Positions 1 through 11,593 are shown, numbered from the stretch's first letter. The stretch: 64,000 nt of DNA from Gadus chalcogrammus (GCF_026213295.1 NC_079422.1:310001-374000); one strand, 5' to 3'. Made by a program: numbers and translations. Notes: generated by a model not told the origin, from the letters alone.

Positions 1-1430
1 TAAAAAATAACAAACTTCTCTTTGTTTACTTATTTATCGAGCGGTCACATCGTGCCATGAAGTGATTTCAGTCCACCGTTGCAACCTATTAAAGCTATCG
101 CCAAGTTATATGTAGACCTGCATGATTTGATGCAAATGTACATAACTAAATGTCAGAGGTAGTAGCAAAGATATGACTTTTTTAACTTTCAAGTTTCTTG
201 TAGCTCTAACTGAATAATCACAATCGCGTTTCTAGTAGGGTTGTAAGTCACGATACTGGATTTTCTAACTTCAACACCATTCCTGGAAAAAGATCGATAT
301 TCTATACCATTTTGGATATCAGGGAAAAGTTTTTTTCAGGAAAGAACATAGATTATATCTCCACAACGGCAAGGGCGATAATGTCATCTTTGGGCCAAAA
401 GAAAGATTGTTGTGCAAGTGAAATATTCAATGGGGATAATACTTGGTTAAAGTGAATAAAGCCATGGAACACAGCATAAGTGGAAGATAACATTTCCACC
501 TGAAATAATTATCAGTATCAGTTGGTCGTTATCAGTTGGGAGCGCTGTCTTACTATGAGACACAAATAAAGGTAGATATCTTACAATTTTGACACTTGAC
601 ACCTCTATTTAAAGTTCAGGGCAATCGGATGCACCAAGCCAAACACTCGCAAATAAATATATGGCCACTAGATTGCGCTGAAGAATATGTTTTCTGATTG
701 AAGGCAATTTACCTATTACCGAAGAAACCTTCTCTTATTCATTGATTGAAAACACCATGTTAAGTTGCAAAATTTGGCCCAGATACTGGATAATCTGTTT
801 ATGGTGGTTTTAATCGATCAGAATCACCTTTGGGGACAAAAATCACAAAGGTAATACTTTTTTGGTTGTTAAAAGAAAAGGGGATGTTTCTTCTTAAGTC
901 GTTATTTGCGAGTTTTAGTCACAGAATGATATGGTTTGGAGTGGACTGTTGGAATAAGTGGAGGCTCAGCTTTCATGTAATATATACAGTAGTTTGTGAG
1001 GGTCCAATTTCGTGAAAAAGATCGCTATTGCTGTGTGCATGTGCACAGTTATGAAACCCAAAAACGTGTTCTTGACTTTCCTTGATAATTTGCCTCAATC
1101 CAAAGTACTTCCAAACTGCACTCCTCCATCACTACTCCATTTAACTTCTACCTAAACCGTTCACGGAGGTGCTGCACTTGAGATGCTAGCTGTGTTGGCT
1201 AACCTTCAGCGAATCACTGCCAGAGAACGCACTGCGAGTGAGTGACAGAAGGCGGGGCTATATTCGCACTGAAGCGATGCGTGTCTGTTAACTCGCTTTC
1301 CGAGAGAAGAGAAGACAGCGCGCTGATCAATTGCAAATACTTCTATTTTGTGTGGTTTTGCGGAACAAAAGGTTGTTCTGCAGTTTCTAAAAACATTTGA
1401 ATAAATAGCTTTTATATTAACATCCACCCA
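1..1430. other. A/T-rich non-coding stretch, nothing recognised
   Basis: No reading frame with a recognisable domain, no RNA gene and no clear repeat structure is visible here. The short open frames have low-complexity or random-looking composition. The last ~300 bases may belong to the hAT element whose terminus lies at 1531, but I cannot place its other end. Confidence 0.5.
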
Positions 1431-1531
1431 AAATCCACTTGCCCGTTCGGGCAACCAGAAAAAATCTCAACTTGCCCAAACATTTTTTTTACTTGCCCCG
1501 GGCAAGCGGGCAACCGTTAGTGTCAACCCCT
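1431..1531 (-). repeat. hAT-type transposon end
   Basis: Read on the minus strand the segment starts CAGGGGTTGACACTAACGG at 1531, a typical hAT terminal inverted repeat beginning CAGGGGT. It continues through a string of 'cttgcccg/cgggcaag' words seen in common fish hAT repeats. The partner terminus was not found, so this is an end fragment or a solo decayed copy. Confidence 0.5.
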
Positions 1532-1820
1532 GTAATGGTTCACATCTATATTACATAACTTGAGCCAATGACAAATATATAGCTTGCCTCAAACAATATT
1601 TCCTATGTTCATAAAAACAAAATAATACAACTTGGCACCAAGTATAATTCTATTCTTTGAATGAAGTTAATACATTTAAATCGTATGTTAAATCCTAAAC
1701 AAAAAAATATTGATTCACTCCAACAATTGGTTCTCATTTAAGATATCTATCAGAAATAATTTGGTTTATCCAATCAAAAAGATTACAATTTAATCAAACA
1801 ATTGTTTCTCATTATTGTAT
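1532..1820 (+). repeat. Direct repeat copy A of a ~300 bp non-coding segment
   Basis: The segment is nearly identical to 2739-3060, in the same orientation and about 1.2 kb away. Both copies run into the same SINE tail. Copy A begins directly after the hAT terminus at 1531. Confidence 0.8.
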
Positions 1821-2016
1821 ACATCATCATCATCATTTCCCGCTCGGCTCTCGCCGCTTCATGGCCTTGAGGCGCTTCGACATCACATCACGACATCAGT
1901 CAGGGTTAGGTGCTTTCCCAAAGACACCTCGATACACTGCTTGGTGAAGCCGGGGATCGAACCAACAACCTTCAGATTACCAGCCAACCCGCTCTACCAC
2001 CTGAGCTACTGCCGCC
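1821..2016 (-). mobile_element. tRNA-derived SINE
   Basis: On the minus strand the element starts with a tRNA-like head at 2016. A pol III A box (TAGCTCAGGTGG) lies at 1997-2008 and a B box (GGTTCGATCC) at 1954-1963. A tRNA-unrelated body follows, with the fish SINE word for 'GGGAAAGCACCTAACCC', and the element ends in a (GAT)n tail near 1821-1836. The A and B boxes look canonical. The head is not a working tRNA gene because no 3' acceptor stem closes after the B box. Confidence 0.8.
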
Positions 2017-2147
2017 ACACAATATACAATATATATTAACAATCTAAATGGCAGAGTTAGACCAACTCCAGACCTCCCTCCAGACACAGACAGACTGTCC
2101 TAGCTCACAGAACCAGTGAGTCATCGTCACTCTGGTCAAGGCTAGTG

Positions 2148-2295
2148 CTTTCACCTCAAAAAGTCGCCAAAAGTCACCAATAGCAGCTGAAAAAGAAGCT
2201 AGATTTGTCGCTTGTCGCTGTTTTGAAAAAAAGTCGCCAAAGGGGTCTGAAAAGTAGCTAAATATAGCGACAAAATCGCTAAGTTGGCAACACTG
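2148..2295 (-). repeat. Short hAT-like MITE fragment
   Basis: Read from 2295 on the minus strand it begins CAGTGTTGCCAACTTAGCGA, a hAT-style terminus. Several 'agtcgcc' and 'tagcga' words follow. No matching opposite terminus or target duplication is evident. Confidence 0.45.
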
Positions 2296-2356
2296 CGGTT
2301 TGGTCCAGTAGTCGTAAGCGTCTTTGTATTTAATGCGCATGCGCAGGCTTGTACGT

Positions 2357-2660
2357 AACCTTGAAATTGTACATTTGTCTGAACAAATATTTCTAAATTG
2401 AGCTCCTAATCAAGTATAACAGTGTTTTAGGAAGAAAACAAAACAAATTATTTGGATTGAATGACAAAATTATTAATCAGTTGAATACACAACCTTAAAA
2501 TTTTACATTTGTCAAAATGGATATTTCTTAATTGAGCTCCTAATTAAAAATATCTATATTTCACAGTATTTTGAAATAAAAAAAAGTTATTTTAAAAATA
2601 AAACAAAAAATGTTTATTTGAATTGAATTACAAAATAATAATCAGATGAAGTACGGCTTA
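2357..2660. repeat. Imperfect tandem duplication, A/T-rich
   Basis: Two ~130-150 bp units (about 2357-2486 and 2487-2660) share the order 'ccttaaa/gaaattttacatttgtc', 'atttcttaattgagctcctaat', 'cagtatttt/cagtgtttt' and 'attgaattacaaaat'. They are diverged copies of one non-coding sequence. Confidence 0.55.
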
Positions 2661-2738
2661 AAACCCTTTTTCCAGTGCATGTGGAAATTGTGCCACACTG
2701 GAAAAAGCCTTCTGTTGAACCAATTAAAAAAAACAAGG

Positions 2739-3060
2739 GTAATGGTTCACATCTATATTACATAACTTGAGCCAATGACAAATATATAGCTTGCCTCAAA
2801 CAATATTTCCTATGTTCATAAAAACAAAATAATACAACTTGGCACCAAGTATAATTCTATTCTTTGAATGAAGTTAATACATTTAAATCGTATGTTAAAT
2901 CCTAAACAAAAAAATATTGATTCACTCCAACAATTGTTTCTCATTTAAGAAATATCTATCAGAAATAATTTGTTTTATCCAATCAAAAAGACTACAATTT
3001 AATCAAACAATTGTTTCTCATTTAAACATGAACATTTTTAAACATAACATATTTTTGTAT
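2739..3060 (+). repeat. Direct repeat copy B of the ~300 bp segment
   Basis: Partner of 1532-1820. It has small indels relative to copy A (for example 'caattgtttctcatttaag') and, like copy A, leads into a SINE tail. Confidence 0.8.
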
Positions 3061-3150
3061 ACATCATCATTTTTTCCCGCTCGGCTCTCGCCGCTTCATG
3101 GCCTTGAGGCGCTTCTGTCTGGATTCGACATCACATCATCATCAGGTGCT
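3061..3150 (-). mobile_element. Truncated SINE tail
   Basis: Matches the tRNA-unrelated end of the SINE at 1821-2016 but lacks the tRNA-like head. It abuts the zinc-domain gene at 3160 and probably marks where that element was truncated. Confidence 0.65.
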
Positions 3151-3159
3151 TTGTCACAA

Positions 3160-3928
3160 TGCAGTCAGAGCCGGAGAACTTATGCTACCTGAGGTGCCTC
3201 AGGTAACATTAGCAGCTACCTAACCCTTACCTACACTTGTTTGCAGTGCATGATTTCTGATAACATGCCACTGCAGATACTCACCTCATGTTATCCATAA
3301 TAGGTTACAAGACGGCTGGAACAGCTGGATGAAAGGCCTCCCTGCATGATAGACCATCCAGGTTTAGAACCGGTTTGTCTGAATGTGTTCTCGCTGCAGA
3401 ACGCATGCAACATCTACAGAGCTGACTACGGTCCTTTGCGACTACGGGGGATAGAGCAGTGAGTTTTACATATAATAACCTACTTGACTGTTCATACACA
3501 ATAAACAAAATAAAGTCAGCCAAAGCCACAATTTCACATCATATTTTAACAAGCCAATTTTTTCATAAGCAGATACTGCATATTACCCATTCATTCACAT
3601 AAAACATTGTACAGATACAATAAACATTTATTGAATGCAGTCATGAATATTTGTGCATCTAAATACAGTATAAGTGAAGAATTCACTGAATTCAATGAGA
3701 AAATGTGAACACAGATGTTGACATTGTAGAACCTGTTGACTAACAATGTTACATTTTCTCAGTCGTTACAGGTATTTAGCCTACAGACATTTTGTGAGCT
3801 GGTGCTGGGGCTTCCTTGGGCGGAAGATACGGGTTGTTATCCCATCATGCGTGGTTCTTCGCATACACCGGGAATTTCCGGACGCCCATGGAATATACGG
3901 AGGCTTCAAACCACCCTCCCTTGATTAA
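3160..3928 (+). pseudogene. P2X7-ballast-like zinc-coordinating domain gene (spliced, 5' truncated)
   Basis: Three exons can be joined. They are about 3160-3202 (donor GTAACA), 3304-3458 (acceptor AATAG, donor GTGAGT) and 3772-3928 (acceptor TTACAG, stop TAA at 3926-3928). The joined reading carries LEQLDERPPCMIDHPGLE, VCLNVFSLQNACNIYRADYG and, in the last exon, YLAYRHFVSWCWGFLG followed by RKIRVVIPSCV. These are hallmarks of the Zn-binding cytosolic ballast domain of P2X7 receptors (P2RX7_C family), which also occurs without the channel in transposon-associated fish genes. The first exon (SEPENLCY) needs a one-base frame change to reach the next exon, and everything upstream is cut by a SINE tail. 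I therefore call it a broken copy. Its last 23 bases are antisense to the end of the transposase-like gene on the other strand. The domain identity is well supported; a transposition role is inference. Confidence 0.75.
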
Positions 3929-6900
3929 ATCTGGAGACGTAGCTGGCGATGACCTCCTCCTTGTCTGGATGCTCATATTCTGAGGACAGTTCCGGCGGGA
4001 TGTTTATCTTCAGAATCTCAGCTCTGTAGGATGCTGGGTCGACAAAGACCTTCTCCATGATCATGTCCATCAAATCATTCACATACTCTGTGCAATACAC
4101 ACAAAAGGGAATCACTAGTTACTAGATTATTCATTGATTAACTGTTCATGCATTGACATTTTTCACTTTGAATATTTGGTATATTTTGAGGTATTTATGT
4201 GTATTTATTTGTTCATTTATTGTGTTGGAAGTACCCGAGTTGCAGTACTTTGTCTCATGTTCAATATAAATGTTCATTTTCTGAGTAAAAAAAAAAGTTG
4301 ACACTTACGGAATGTCGCCTCAGTCTGCACTGGTTTGGCTCTGTACTCTCCCTTCCTGGCCTTAGGAAAGGTCAGTCTGAACATAAGATCCCCTGATGAC
4401 GTAGTGGCTTGTCCTCTATCAGAATTCTCATTGTAATGCAGTGCAGCCAGGTAGAGTCTGACATTAAAAAGAAGAATCAAACATGAAAATAATTGCAAGA
4501 AATGGGCAAATGTTCACAACAAGTAATCGCAGTTTAATTTACCTGCACAGCATTCCTAGAAATGGATAGACCACATTTTTAGGAGCGAACCGCAGGATCA
4601 CGCCGTGGAATGCCTCCAAAGAGGACGTCTGGTGGTGGGGACTGAGCTTTGCTATATCCCTCAGGACTGTCTTCTTGGTCAGCGCCTTCTCCAGCTTGTA
4701 GAATGCAGGAGTTGCTGAAAGACAAAAATATCATACATTATATCCTACTTATTGGTAATGACTGGACTTGCAGCTAATCAATATAGTCAAACCAGTTTTG
4801 AAAAGAGAATGAGACAAACCTCCTGAGAGCCATCTACTCTTGTCCGTTGTACTGCGAATTGGATGCAGACATTTTGGGAAGAGGGGATCATCATGAGTAT
4901 GAATATCCTGAACATGGTTCAGGAGGGAGGTCCATTTTGCCACTCTCTCCGGCCCGGTTATTGACGATGCCGCCGTCCAATAGATGTGGTTTCTGATGGC
5001 TCGCATCCACGTCTTTACTTTCTGGCAGTCCTTGGTTTTGCTAATTTTATGTAGTTGCTTTGTAATTCCTACAAATCAGAATAAATATTTTAAGAATCGG
5101 AAGTGAACCCAATATGAATTCCACACATTTTCCCCAACTACAAGATACTATCCTATCATTATGCACCGAAATATGTACAGAATACTTCTTGTATCTTGTT
5201 CTGAAGGCAAAAGGGGGTCCCTGCTATAGGTTTCTAATGTTTCGTTGGGTGAGTGTACCTTTCTCCATGTGCCAGACGTCATAAAATTGAGTGATGTTGT
5301 TGTCCCTCAGACATTTCTGGATTTGTGGATGACGGTCAGTGACGATGCTATCGATGGTTACACCACGTGCATCCAACAATGCCATACGGGCCCATATTAA
5401 AAATTTGTGACATTGACAAAAATTAAGTAAGAAACAGAACACTACACTTTATTCGTCACGCCTACCTGAACCAACTGGAGATCGACAATAGTTTTGGTGT
5501 TGAGGTCCATCATGGTGTAGCACCCAAATTTCGCACAGTGCCCTGTGAAAACATAGTCACAATATTTTATTTGTCTGGTATGCGTTTGTACTGTATGTAT
5601 GTATTCGTAGTCATTTACAATCAGACATATCCTACTCTTGGCATTTCAAAATATATACCTGGAGAATCAGCCCTCATGTCGCCACCAAGTATTACTTTTC
5701 TTTCTTTGCTGAGCTGCTGCAGCATCACATCCTGGGAATGGTTCCATTTATGGACAATAGCTGGCTCTATAAACATTCGGGCATGCCGACGAAAGGTATC
5801 ATACAGAAAAATCTGCGGATGCATCGCCTTGAGCACCTGAAAAAAAAAAAAAAAAAAAATAGGACTTCATAATGTAAAACATATGCCATGTTCAACAATG
5901 GGGCAAATTATTATTTACTTATTCACTCATTTACCCTTTGAATTTTGAAGAAAGAGGCTCCACTGATGTACACTGCTGCTCAAAGCTGCAAGTTCCCAGC
6001 TGGTGTGCTATCCAGAAGAGGTTGGCTTTGCCAACTGTTTCACTGTTTCACTGATATGAATGTCCCAAGCACTTTGTTTTTCACACTGCAAACACGCTTG
6101 CACACAGGACACACCTCGAACAGCTCCATGAGACAGGTCTCGTACACTATGTACTTCCTTATATCGTGTTTGGATGTGGATTCAGCATTTCTGGGGGGGG
6201 GAATTAGTTAATCAATAACTCTTTCAAACTGTTTGAACAATAACAAAATACTTTAAAAAAGCATTATAAAGCAGAACTCCTGAAGTACACACCATCCAAT
6301 TCCACAAAAAAATTGATAACTGATTATATACATTGAGACATGGATATTTCAGTTACTCACGACATGAATGTTGACTCAGGCAAAGTTATGACCGAGTCTT
6401 CAGGGTGAAAGGTTGCGTCCAGCCCTTCAGAAGCCAGTATTGCGCTGCCCTCGAGACAATCCTCCTCCTCCTCCTCCTCCTCCTGCTGCTGCAGCCGAGG
6501 TCTATTAGATGGTGGCGGCTTTACAGGTGTCGAGCATGCTACAGGCAATGGGCCTGTGAAGGGATCAGTGGATGTGCCAAAGTCCTTGAAGGACACAGTA
6601 GCCTGGACAGCTGTAACAAAAGGTATATATTTATGATAGGGCATTCTTAGGAATAAAACATGACTGCACTGTTACAGTATAAACACTACCAACCTTCACT
6701 TCTCTAATGTGAATGAAGAGTCTTCAAAGAGAGTTGTGTGCCAACATGGTGTCTCTGAGGTGGCTCAGTATTGCAGCCAATATCCCTTGTAGCAGGTAAC
6801 TTCGATGATGCAGGATGCTCTGAGGCCTATCGAGAAAAAAAAGAGACGTCAACCTTATCTTGCATACATAGCTCTGTGTCGTTTAAATATCAAGCATAAC

Positions 6901-7145
6901 TATAACGCAGTGGCCGTAAAAATACTGCATTAGTCTATTTTCACGGCAGGTTATGGTTATGGTAAGGGTTAGGGTTATTACTATAATTAATTACTCTAAT
7001 TACGGTCGGCCCGGTTAGGGTTAGCGCCGAGCAGTGGTCACGTGACAAGCTTGGTCGGCGTACGAATAGCCACTGCCTAACTATAATATACAAATTATAT
7101 TCACCGTGTATATATAATTGCTATTCACTTGTATACATTCTCGCT

Positions 7146-8910
7146 GGGAGAACGGGGTAATGTGAGACATTGGGTAATGTGAGAGACCCCCTGTATCTAG
7201 GCAATGGTACACATTTGTGGTCATGTGACCATTATGTTTTCAAGCCCCTTCCATTTCCCCTTGGCCATGAAGGAGAGAACCTCCTGGTGCTGTGGTAAGC
7301 ATGTTTTTTTCACAAAAATATTTTTTTTGCATGTAAAAGTACATTTTCTTGCTGTCAACTTAATCAACTGTTGTGCCAAAGCTAATTGATTCAGGTAGAA
7401 AAACTTATATCATACATGTTGATGAACTACCAACATACAAAACCATGTAATGATGCTAGCTGAAGATTAGCCTGAATTACTGAGAGAGGTCGTTTTTTCT
7501 AAAATGGTGGTGGTGGGGGAAAGTGAGACAAATGCTGCGGGGTAAAGTGAGACAGGGTCTCACTTAGTTTGTCTTCCCCAGAGTTAAGTTTAAGGACTAC
7601 TTCATGATAGGAGCACCTCCAGGAGCCAAAAGTACCTCCACCAGAACGGGACTGAGTTCCTTGATCACCTGATACAGCACACTAACTGCACCCCTGACCG
7701 TCCCATGCTGCTTATCCTGGATAATCTTAAGGCTCACATCTCACTCAAAGCAGTAGAAATAGCCAAGAGCAACGGTATTGTTCTGCTCACTCTCCTTCCC
7801 CACACATCCTATCGCATGCAGCCTCTCGACGTGACCCGTATGGCCCGTTCAAGACCCAATACAGCCAAGCTCTTGATGGGTGAATGAGATCTAACCCTGG
7901 AAAAACAGTCTCCATCTACCAGATTGCAGGACCTGTGAATGAGGCCTTCATGTCAGCAGTGACACCACGCAACATCACTTCTGGATTTAGGTCCAATGGG
8001 ATTTTCCCATCTAACCGAGACATTTTCCCTGATGGAGCGTTTGCACCATCCATGGTGTCAGACCGGCCAAACCCTGAGCTGCAGCCTGCCACTGCAGATG
8101 ATCCGGATGGTCCACCCACTGCAGCTGGTCCACCCGCTGCAGATGGTCCACATGGCTGTGCCCCGCCAGCTGACAGATGTGCCACGTGTTCCCAACCGAC
8201 CTGGGTATGTGTCTCCTCGCGAAATCGTACCACTTCCCAAATGTTCCCCCAGAACACAAACCCAACGAAAGCGTGTGAAGACAGCCATCATAACTGATAC
8301 TCCTGAGAAGCAGGCAATTGAAAAGGCTTATAAAGAAAGTCAAAAGAAACTGGCAGGGAAAAAGCAAAATGGCAAAGAAAAGGGAAAACCGAAAAAGAAA
8401 GCACCCAAAAAGAAAATCGTAGTTAGCAGCTCTGAGGAGGGTGATGTCCCTGTCCCACTTGATGATGTGTCTGACGAAGAGAGCTCCGAGGATGAGAGAA
8501 GTGATCCAGGAAACACAGATCTGTCCGTGGGTGACTTTGTCATATTTAACTTTGCAACCAAACACAGGAGCTGTCAGGATTCTAACTGTTACAACATGTG
8601 TTGTTATGGTAGTTTCAGAGTGGATAAAGTAAGTGGATCGGTTTACCCCCAGCTAGTTCACTTTACCCCCTTGATTTCGCTGCTCTGTCTCAGTTTACCC
8701 CTGATACCCCTGTAAAGTGAGACACAAGACCACTTTTTATAAAACAATCATATTTTCACTGCCCTTCGTCCTGAATACATTCTGATAATTTCCATTGCTA
8801 GGAAACATCATGAATTAATGGGAAATGTGTAAATTTGACTGATATGTAATTTTAGCTTGCTTAGAGGGGAGCAAATGTAAAAAATGTCTCACTTTACCCC
8901 ACTCTCCCCT
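7146..8910 (+). mobile_element. pogo/Tigger-like DNA transposon, decayed
   Basis: Imperfect terminal inverted repeats GGGAGAACGGGGTAATGTGA (7146-) and, on the minus strand from 8908, GGGAGAGTGGGGTAAAGTGA, with TA beyond the right end, fit a Tc1/mariner-superfamily pogo element. Further 'ggggtaaagtgagaca' words recur inside both ends (about 7535-7565 and 8650-8720). The element lies inside intron 1 of the minus-strand THAP-type gene. Confidence 0.65.
7596..8660 (+). pseudogene. DDE_1 (pogo/CENP-B/Jerky-like) transposase remnant
   Basis: The C-terminal half of a pogo-type transposase is readable across at least three frames. LLILDNLKAHISLKAVEIAK (from 7708) holds the second catalytic Asp region, followed by LLPHTSYRMQPLDV. 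After a frame change near 7885 comes GKTVSIYQIAGPVNEAFM and RNITSGFRSNGIFPSNRDIF. After another change come VSPREIVPLPK and a Lys-rich stretch (8340-8430), then a Ser/Glu acid tract and a final Cys-rich GDFVIF module. The N-terminal HTH half is absent. Identification of the DDE_1 core is confident; the copy cannot encode a working enzyme. Confidence 0.75.
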
Positions 8911-9565
8911 ACCTTTAGATACCTCCCTTCCTCTCTCTGGATGGGAGCTTCGTTGGTATTTGAATTGCCATTGTAGCCACGAAATCAGATACTCAGGCCA
9001 TGTCTATCGAATGACTTCTGTGTTATGTAGATTCCGTTAACTGTCTTGCATTCTCCACGATGGTCACTCCAACTCCCTTTTGTCACCTTTGCATTAACTA
9101 CCCACAATGCGAACGTTTACCTATAAAAATCGAGTTCACCCATTGTCTCACTGAATGCATCCTTGGTAGCTTTGGAGCATGTGCTTTCCCTCGCCTTTCA
9201 TCGTTTTCAATGGAAAAACTCACACCACAAACACGCACAAGTTCATGCTAATCTACTAAAGAAACACACAGCAAATTATTTGTATACTTACAAATGTCTG
9301 TAGGTATTCCACGCAAAGTTGGAAGGGACCCCACGTTCAGATAAAGTTTCACAGCTAATCCTTCCGTGTACTGACCGAAGTTGGAGAAACAGTCAGTCGT
9401 AAAGTGGTTAGCGCAGACCAACAGGTTTTTGCCAACTGTAGCAGGGACTTCGCCTTCAAAAATGAAATCAATCCACGTCGCTCTTTCGTCCTCTGGGACA
9501 CGATGGAGGGATTTGTGGACGTCCATACAGCCAACAACAGAAGACCTCTTGTGAATCCTCGACAT

Positions 9566-9846
9566 GATGAATTCCAATCATGAAACACAAGGCTGTGTCC
9601 TATTTATACTCTGATTGAAGGGGGTGGGGTCATATTCAAATGAGCGCCCCATCTTACGTAGGAACGGGAGCTGAAACTGACTCGCTCGTTTGGTAGCTTG
9701 AGGCGGGCTGCTTCCAGAAATGCGTATCTTACTCAAAAAATCAAGTACAGACTTTTTTCAAAGTTTGTATGCGTGTGGGAGCACCATATACCCAGAACAA
9801 CACCCCAAATCCCAAGAAAAGTGCTGATTTCATAATATGTCCCCTT
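9566..9846 (-). promoter_or_regulatory. 5' region and TATA box of the THAP-type element
   Basis: Upstream of the ATG at 9565, a TATA-like GTATAAATAG lies at 9600-9609 on the minus strand, about 35 bases before the start. Farther up is a segment beginning GGACATATTATG (around 9840) that resembles the start of a dispersed fish repeat. I read it as the terminal, promoter-bearing part of the same element. No inverted partner is left at the other end, which was lost near 3150. Confidence 0.5.
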
Positions 9847-10120
9847 TAAGGTCCCAGTTTCAGCAGTCTTATCTATTACACATAAAGCATTTCACAAATG
9901 TATTAAATGTCCCGTCTCCCCTAAAGTTAAAGAAACTCATTTTAAGATTATTGTTAATGTTTACCCAAGAGCCGCACTTCTTCATAAAAGATTTAGTTTT
10001 GAAGTTGACCCTTGTAATTTTGTGGTGAGTGTGAAGAAACCTTCGAACATATGTTTTTTTGATGCCACTTTTTTTATGCCACATCGTCATGACATTCCAA
10101 CCTTTGATATCTCAAATTCT
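9847..10120. other. No recognisable feature
   Basis: A/T-rich sequence with no domain-bearing reading frame and no clear repeat boundary. Confidence 0.4.
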
Positions 10121-11145
10121 TTTTTAGCAGGGTGGTAGTGGGAAGCTCGTGAATATTCATGAGGGAACTCATCCCAGATTGGCTGGGACTTGGCGGGACT
10201 TGTTGGCTGGGACTTGGCTCGCTGGGACTTGGTCAGAGGGCTTGTGTGAAAATCACGAACGCAAATGAATTAAACGTTGTTATAAATCAACACGAATAAT
10301 GTGACACATGATACCCACCTACTACAAGGCAACTCTATAGCTTCCTTTCTGTAAGTACAAACGTTAGCTCACTCATCTAAAAGCCCCTGTGAAACTGTTA
10401 CGTGTCACAGGGGCTACTGTAGTAAATCCTTTTTGTATTTATTATATTTTATAACGTTATGTATAGCGCATCGCAGTGCTTTCGGCAGCTGGTGATTGTT
10501 TCCAAGTTTTTTTTTTCTAATTGTTTGTCCATGTCTTGATATTTCCATTAAGATTCCATTCTGTTCTGTTTCGAGTAGTGGTGAGCATAATGGCAGGATT
10601 TATTAAAGCTTGCAACATTTGCCAGACCCATGTCAACTTTGAGGAGAGATGGAGCTGCTGGAGGTTAGGTGTAGATGGATAAGAATAAACCGTATGATTT
10701 CTGATATTTGTTCATAGTGGTTCTGCCACACCCCACAACCAATTACATTATAGAAAGAAGGGCCATAAAATCTGTAGGCCTATCCATAGAATATTTTCGC
10801 GGAGGGCTACATGAATTTTAATATTGATTTTCACCTATCAATCCACCTACTACCCGGCAACTCTATAGCTACCTTTCTGTAAGTGCCAAAACAAACGTTA
10901 GCTCGTAATGCTAACTTGTCTAAAAACAACTACTGTATTACAGGTGTCACACTATTGATACAATGATTTGTGTTGATTTATAACAACGTTTCATTTATTT
11001 GCGTTCGTGATTTTCACAAGCCCTCTGTTTTCACAAGCCCTTCTGACAAAGTCCCAGCGAGCCAAGTCCCAGCCAAAGAGGGATGAGTTCCCTCATGAAT
11101 ATTCGGGCCGAAACAACATTTGTTTCACTACCACTCCTTTCAGCT
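10121..11145. repeat. Compound repeat: inverted outer arms, direct inner repeats
   Basis: The outer arms (about 10132-10300 and 10955-11122) are inverted copies. For example 'cacgaacgcaaatgaat' at the left pairs with 'atttatttgcgttcgtg' at the right, and both contain a 'gctgggacttgg' tract. Inside them, 10318-10395 and 10846-10930 are copies in the SAME orientation ('ggcaactctatagct', 'tttctgtaag', 'caaacgttagctc'). The left arm also has a short tandem of the 'gctgggacttgg' unit. A transposon with long inverted ends is the likeliest explanation. Confidence 0.65.
10591..10665 (+). CDS. Possible short exon with a CxxC motif
   Basis: Starting at an ATG, the plus strand reads MAGFIKACNICQTHVNFEER and then WSCWR before a possible donor (GTTAGG). 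It lies centrally in the compound repeat. A Cys-x2-Cys pair suggests a zinc knuckle, but the exon is too short to assign and I could not find the next exon. Confidence 0.2.
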
Positions 11146-11590
11146 GCCCACCCCTCCTTCTCCAGCAAAAAATAATAACATAAAACGGCGAATAAAACGC
11201 TTGAGGTAGCGTTTTGAAAAGAGAAAACTTACATTTTTTAAGTATGGCATAAAGATAATTATGAGCCTTTGATTGATATCCAGTCATTTTTTGCGAAAAC
11301 ACATTCCTGTTCCCAACTTGTATTGGAGTGAACAGAGATATCTACTTCTGGGCTCGGGGACCCGTCTACAGCCCGCTTAAACAGCTGCAATACCAGGCTT
11401 GGCCGATGAGCACTGGTGGATTGCGGAAGTATGCACTCTTCCTGGGGGCTTGAATTCAACCCATGCACACGCTCACACGCTACACCTCGTATTTCTCACC
11501 CAGAGAAATTACCAGGATACAGCCCACCAATTTGGGCCGCTATTTAACAGTGTTACAGGTAGGAACCGAAATGTGTTTCCCGTACGTAGG
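11146..11590. other. Unassigned stretch with one small minus-strand frame
   Basis: A 69-codon minus-strand frame (11259-11468, starting MHGLNSSPQEE) has no domain I recognise. A donor-like context follows it. It could be an exon of the neighbouring compound repeat or chance. Confidence 0.25.
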
Positions 11591-11593
11591 GTA

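Larger units (their letters stand above)
3906..9565 (-). pseudogene. THAP-type transposase-like gene, 11 exons, disabled
   Basis: Exons read from the minus strand: 9292-9565 (ATG at 9565), 6694-6826, 6361-6610, 5935-6190, 5659-5836, 5466-5542, about 5259-5441, 4820-5068, 4543-4714, 4309-4457 and 3906-4087 (stop TGA at 3906-3908). Nearly all junctions have GT/AG and keep phase. Exon 1 encodes a THAP-like zinc module (MSRIHKRSSVVGCMDVHKSL, later VCANHFTTDCF). Exon 3 has an acidic run of eight Glu/Asp, and exon 4 has CxxC pairs (CPVCKRVC). Exons 5-7 hold RNase-H-fold-like acidic motifs (GGDMRADSPG, IVTDRHPQIQ) and YDVWHMEKG. The overall pattern matches a large uncharacterised animal family of THAP/transposase-like proteins. 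Lesions: in-frame TAG in exon 2, two TGA codons in exon 4, and a degraded start of exon 7. Intron 1 contains a pogo-like insertion. The catalytic assignment is inference. Confidence 0.75.

Noticed and set aside
1950..2016. Functional tRNA gene
   Set aside because: A and B boxes are present, but the sequence does not close an acceptor stem and continues into a SINE body.
8011..8565. 184-codon minus-strand frame
   Set aside because: Antisense shadow of the pogo-like transposase C-terminus, with random-looking composition.
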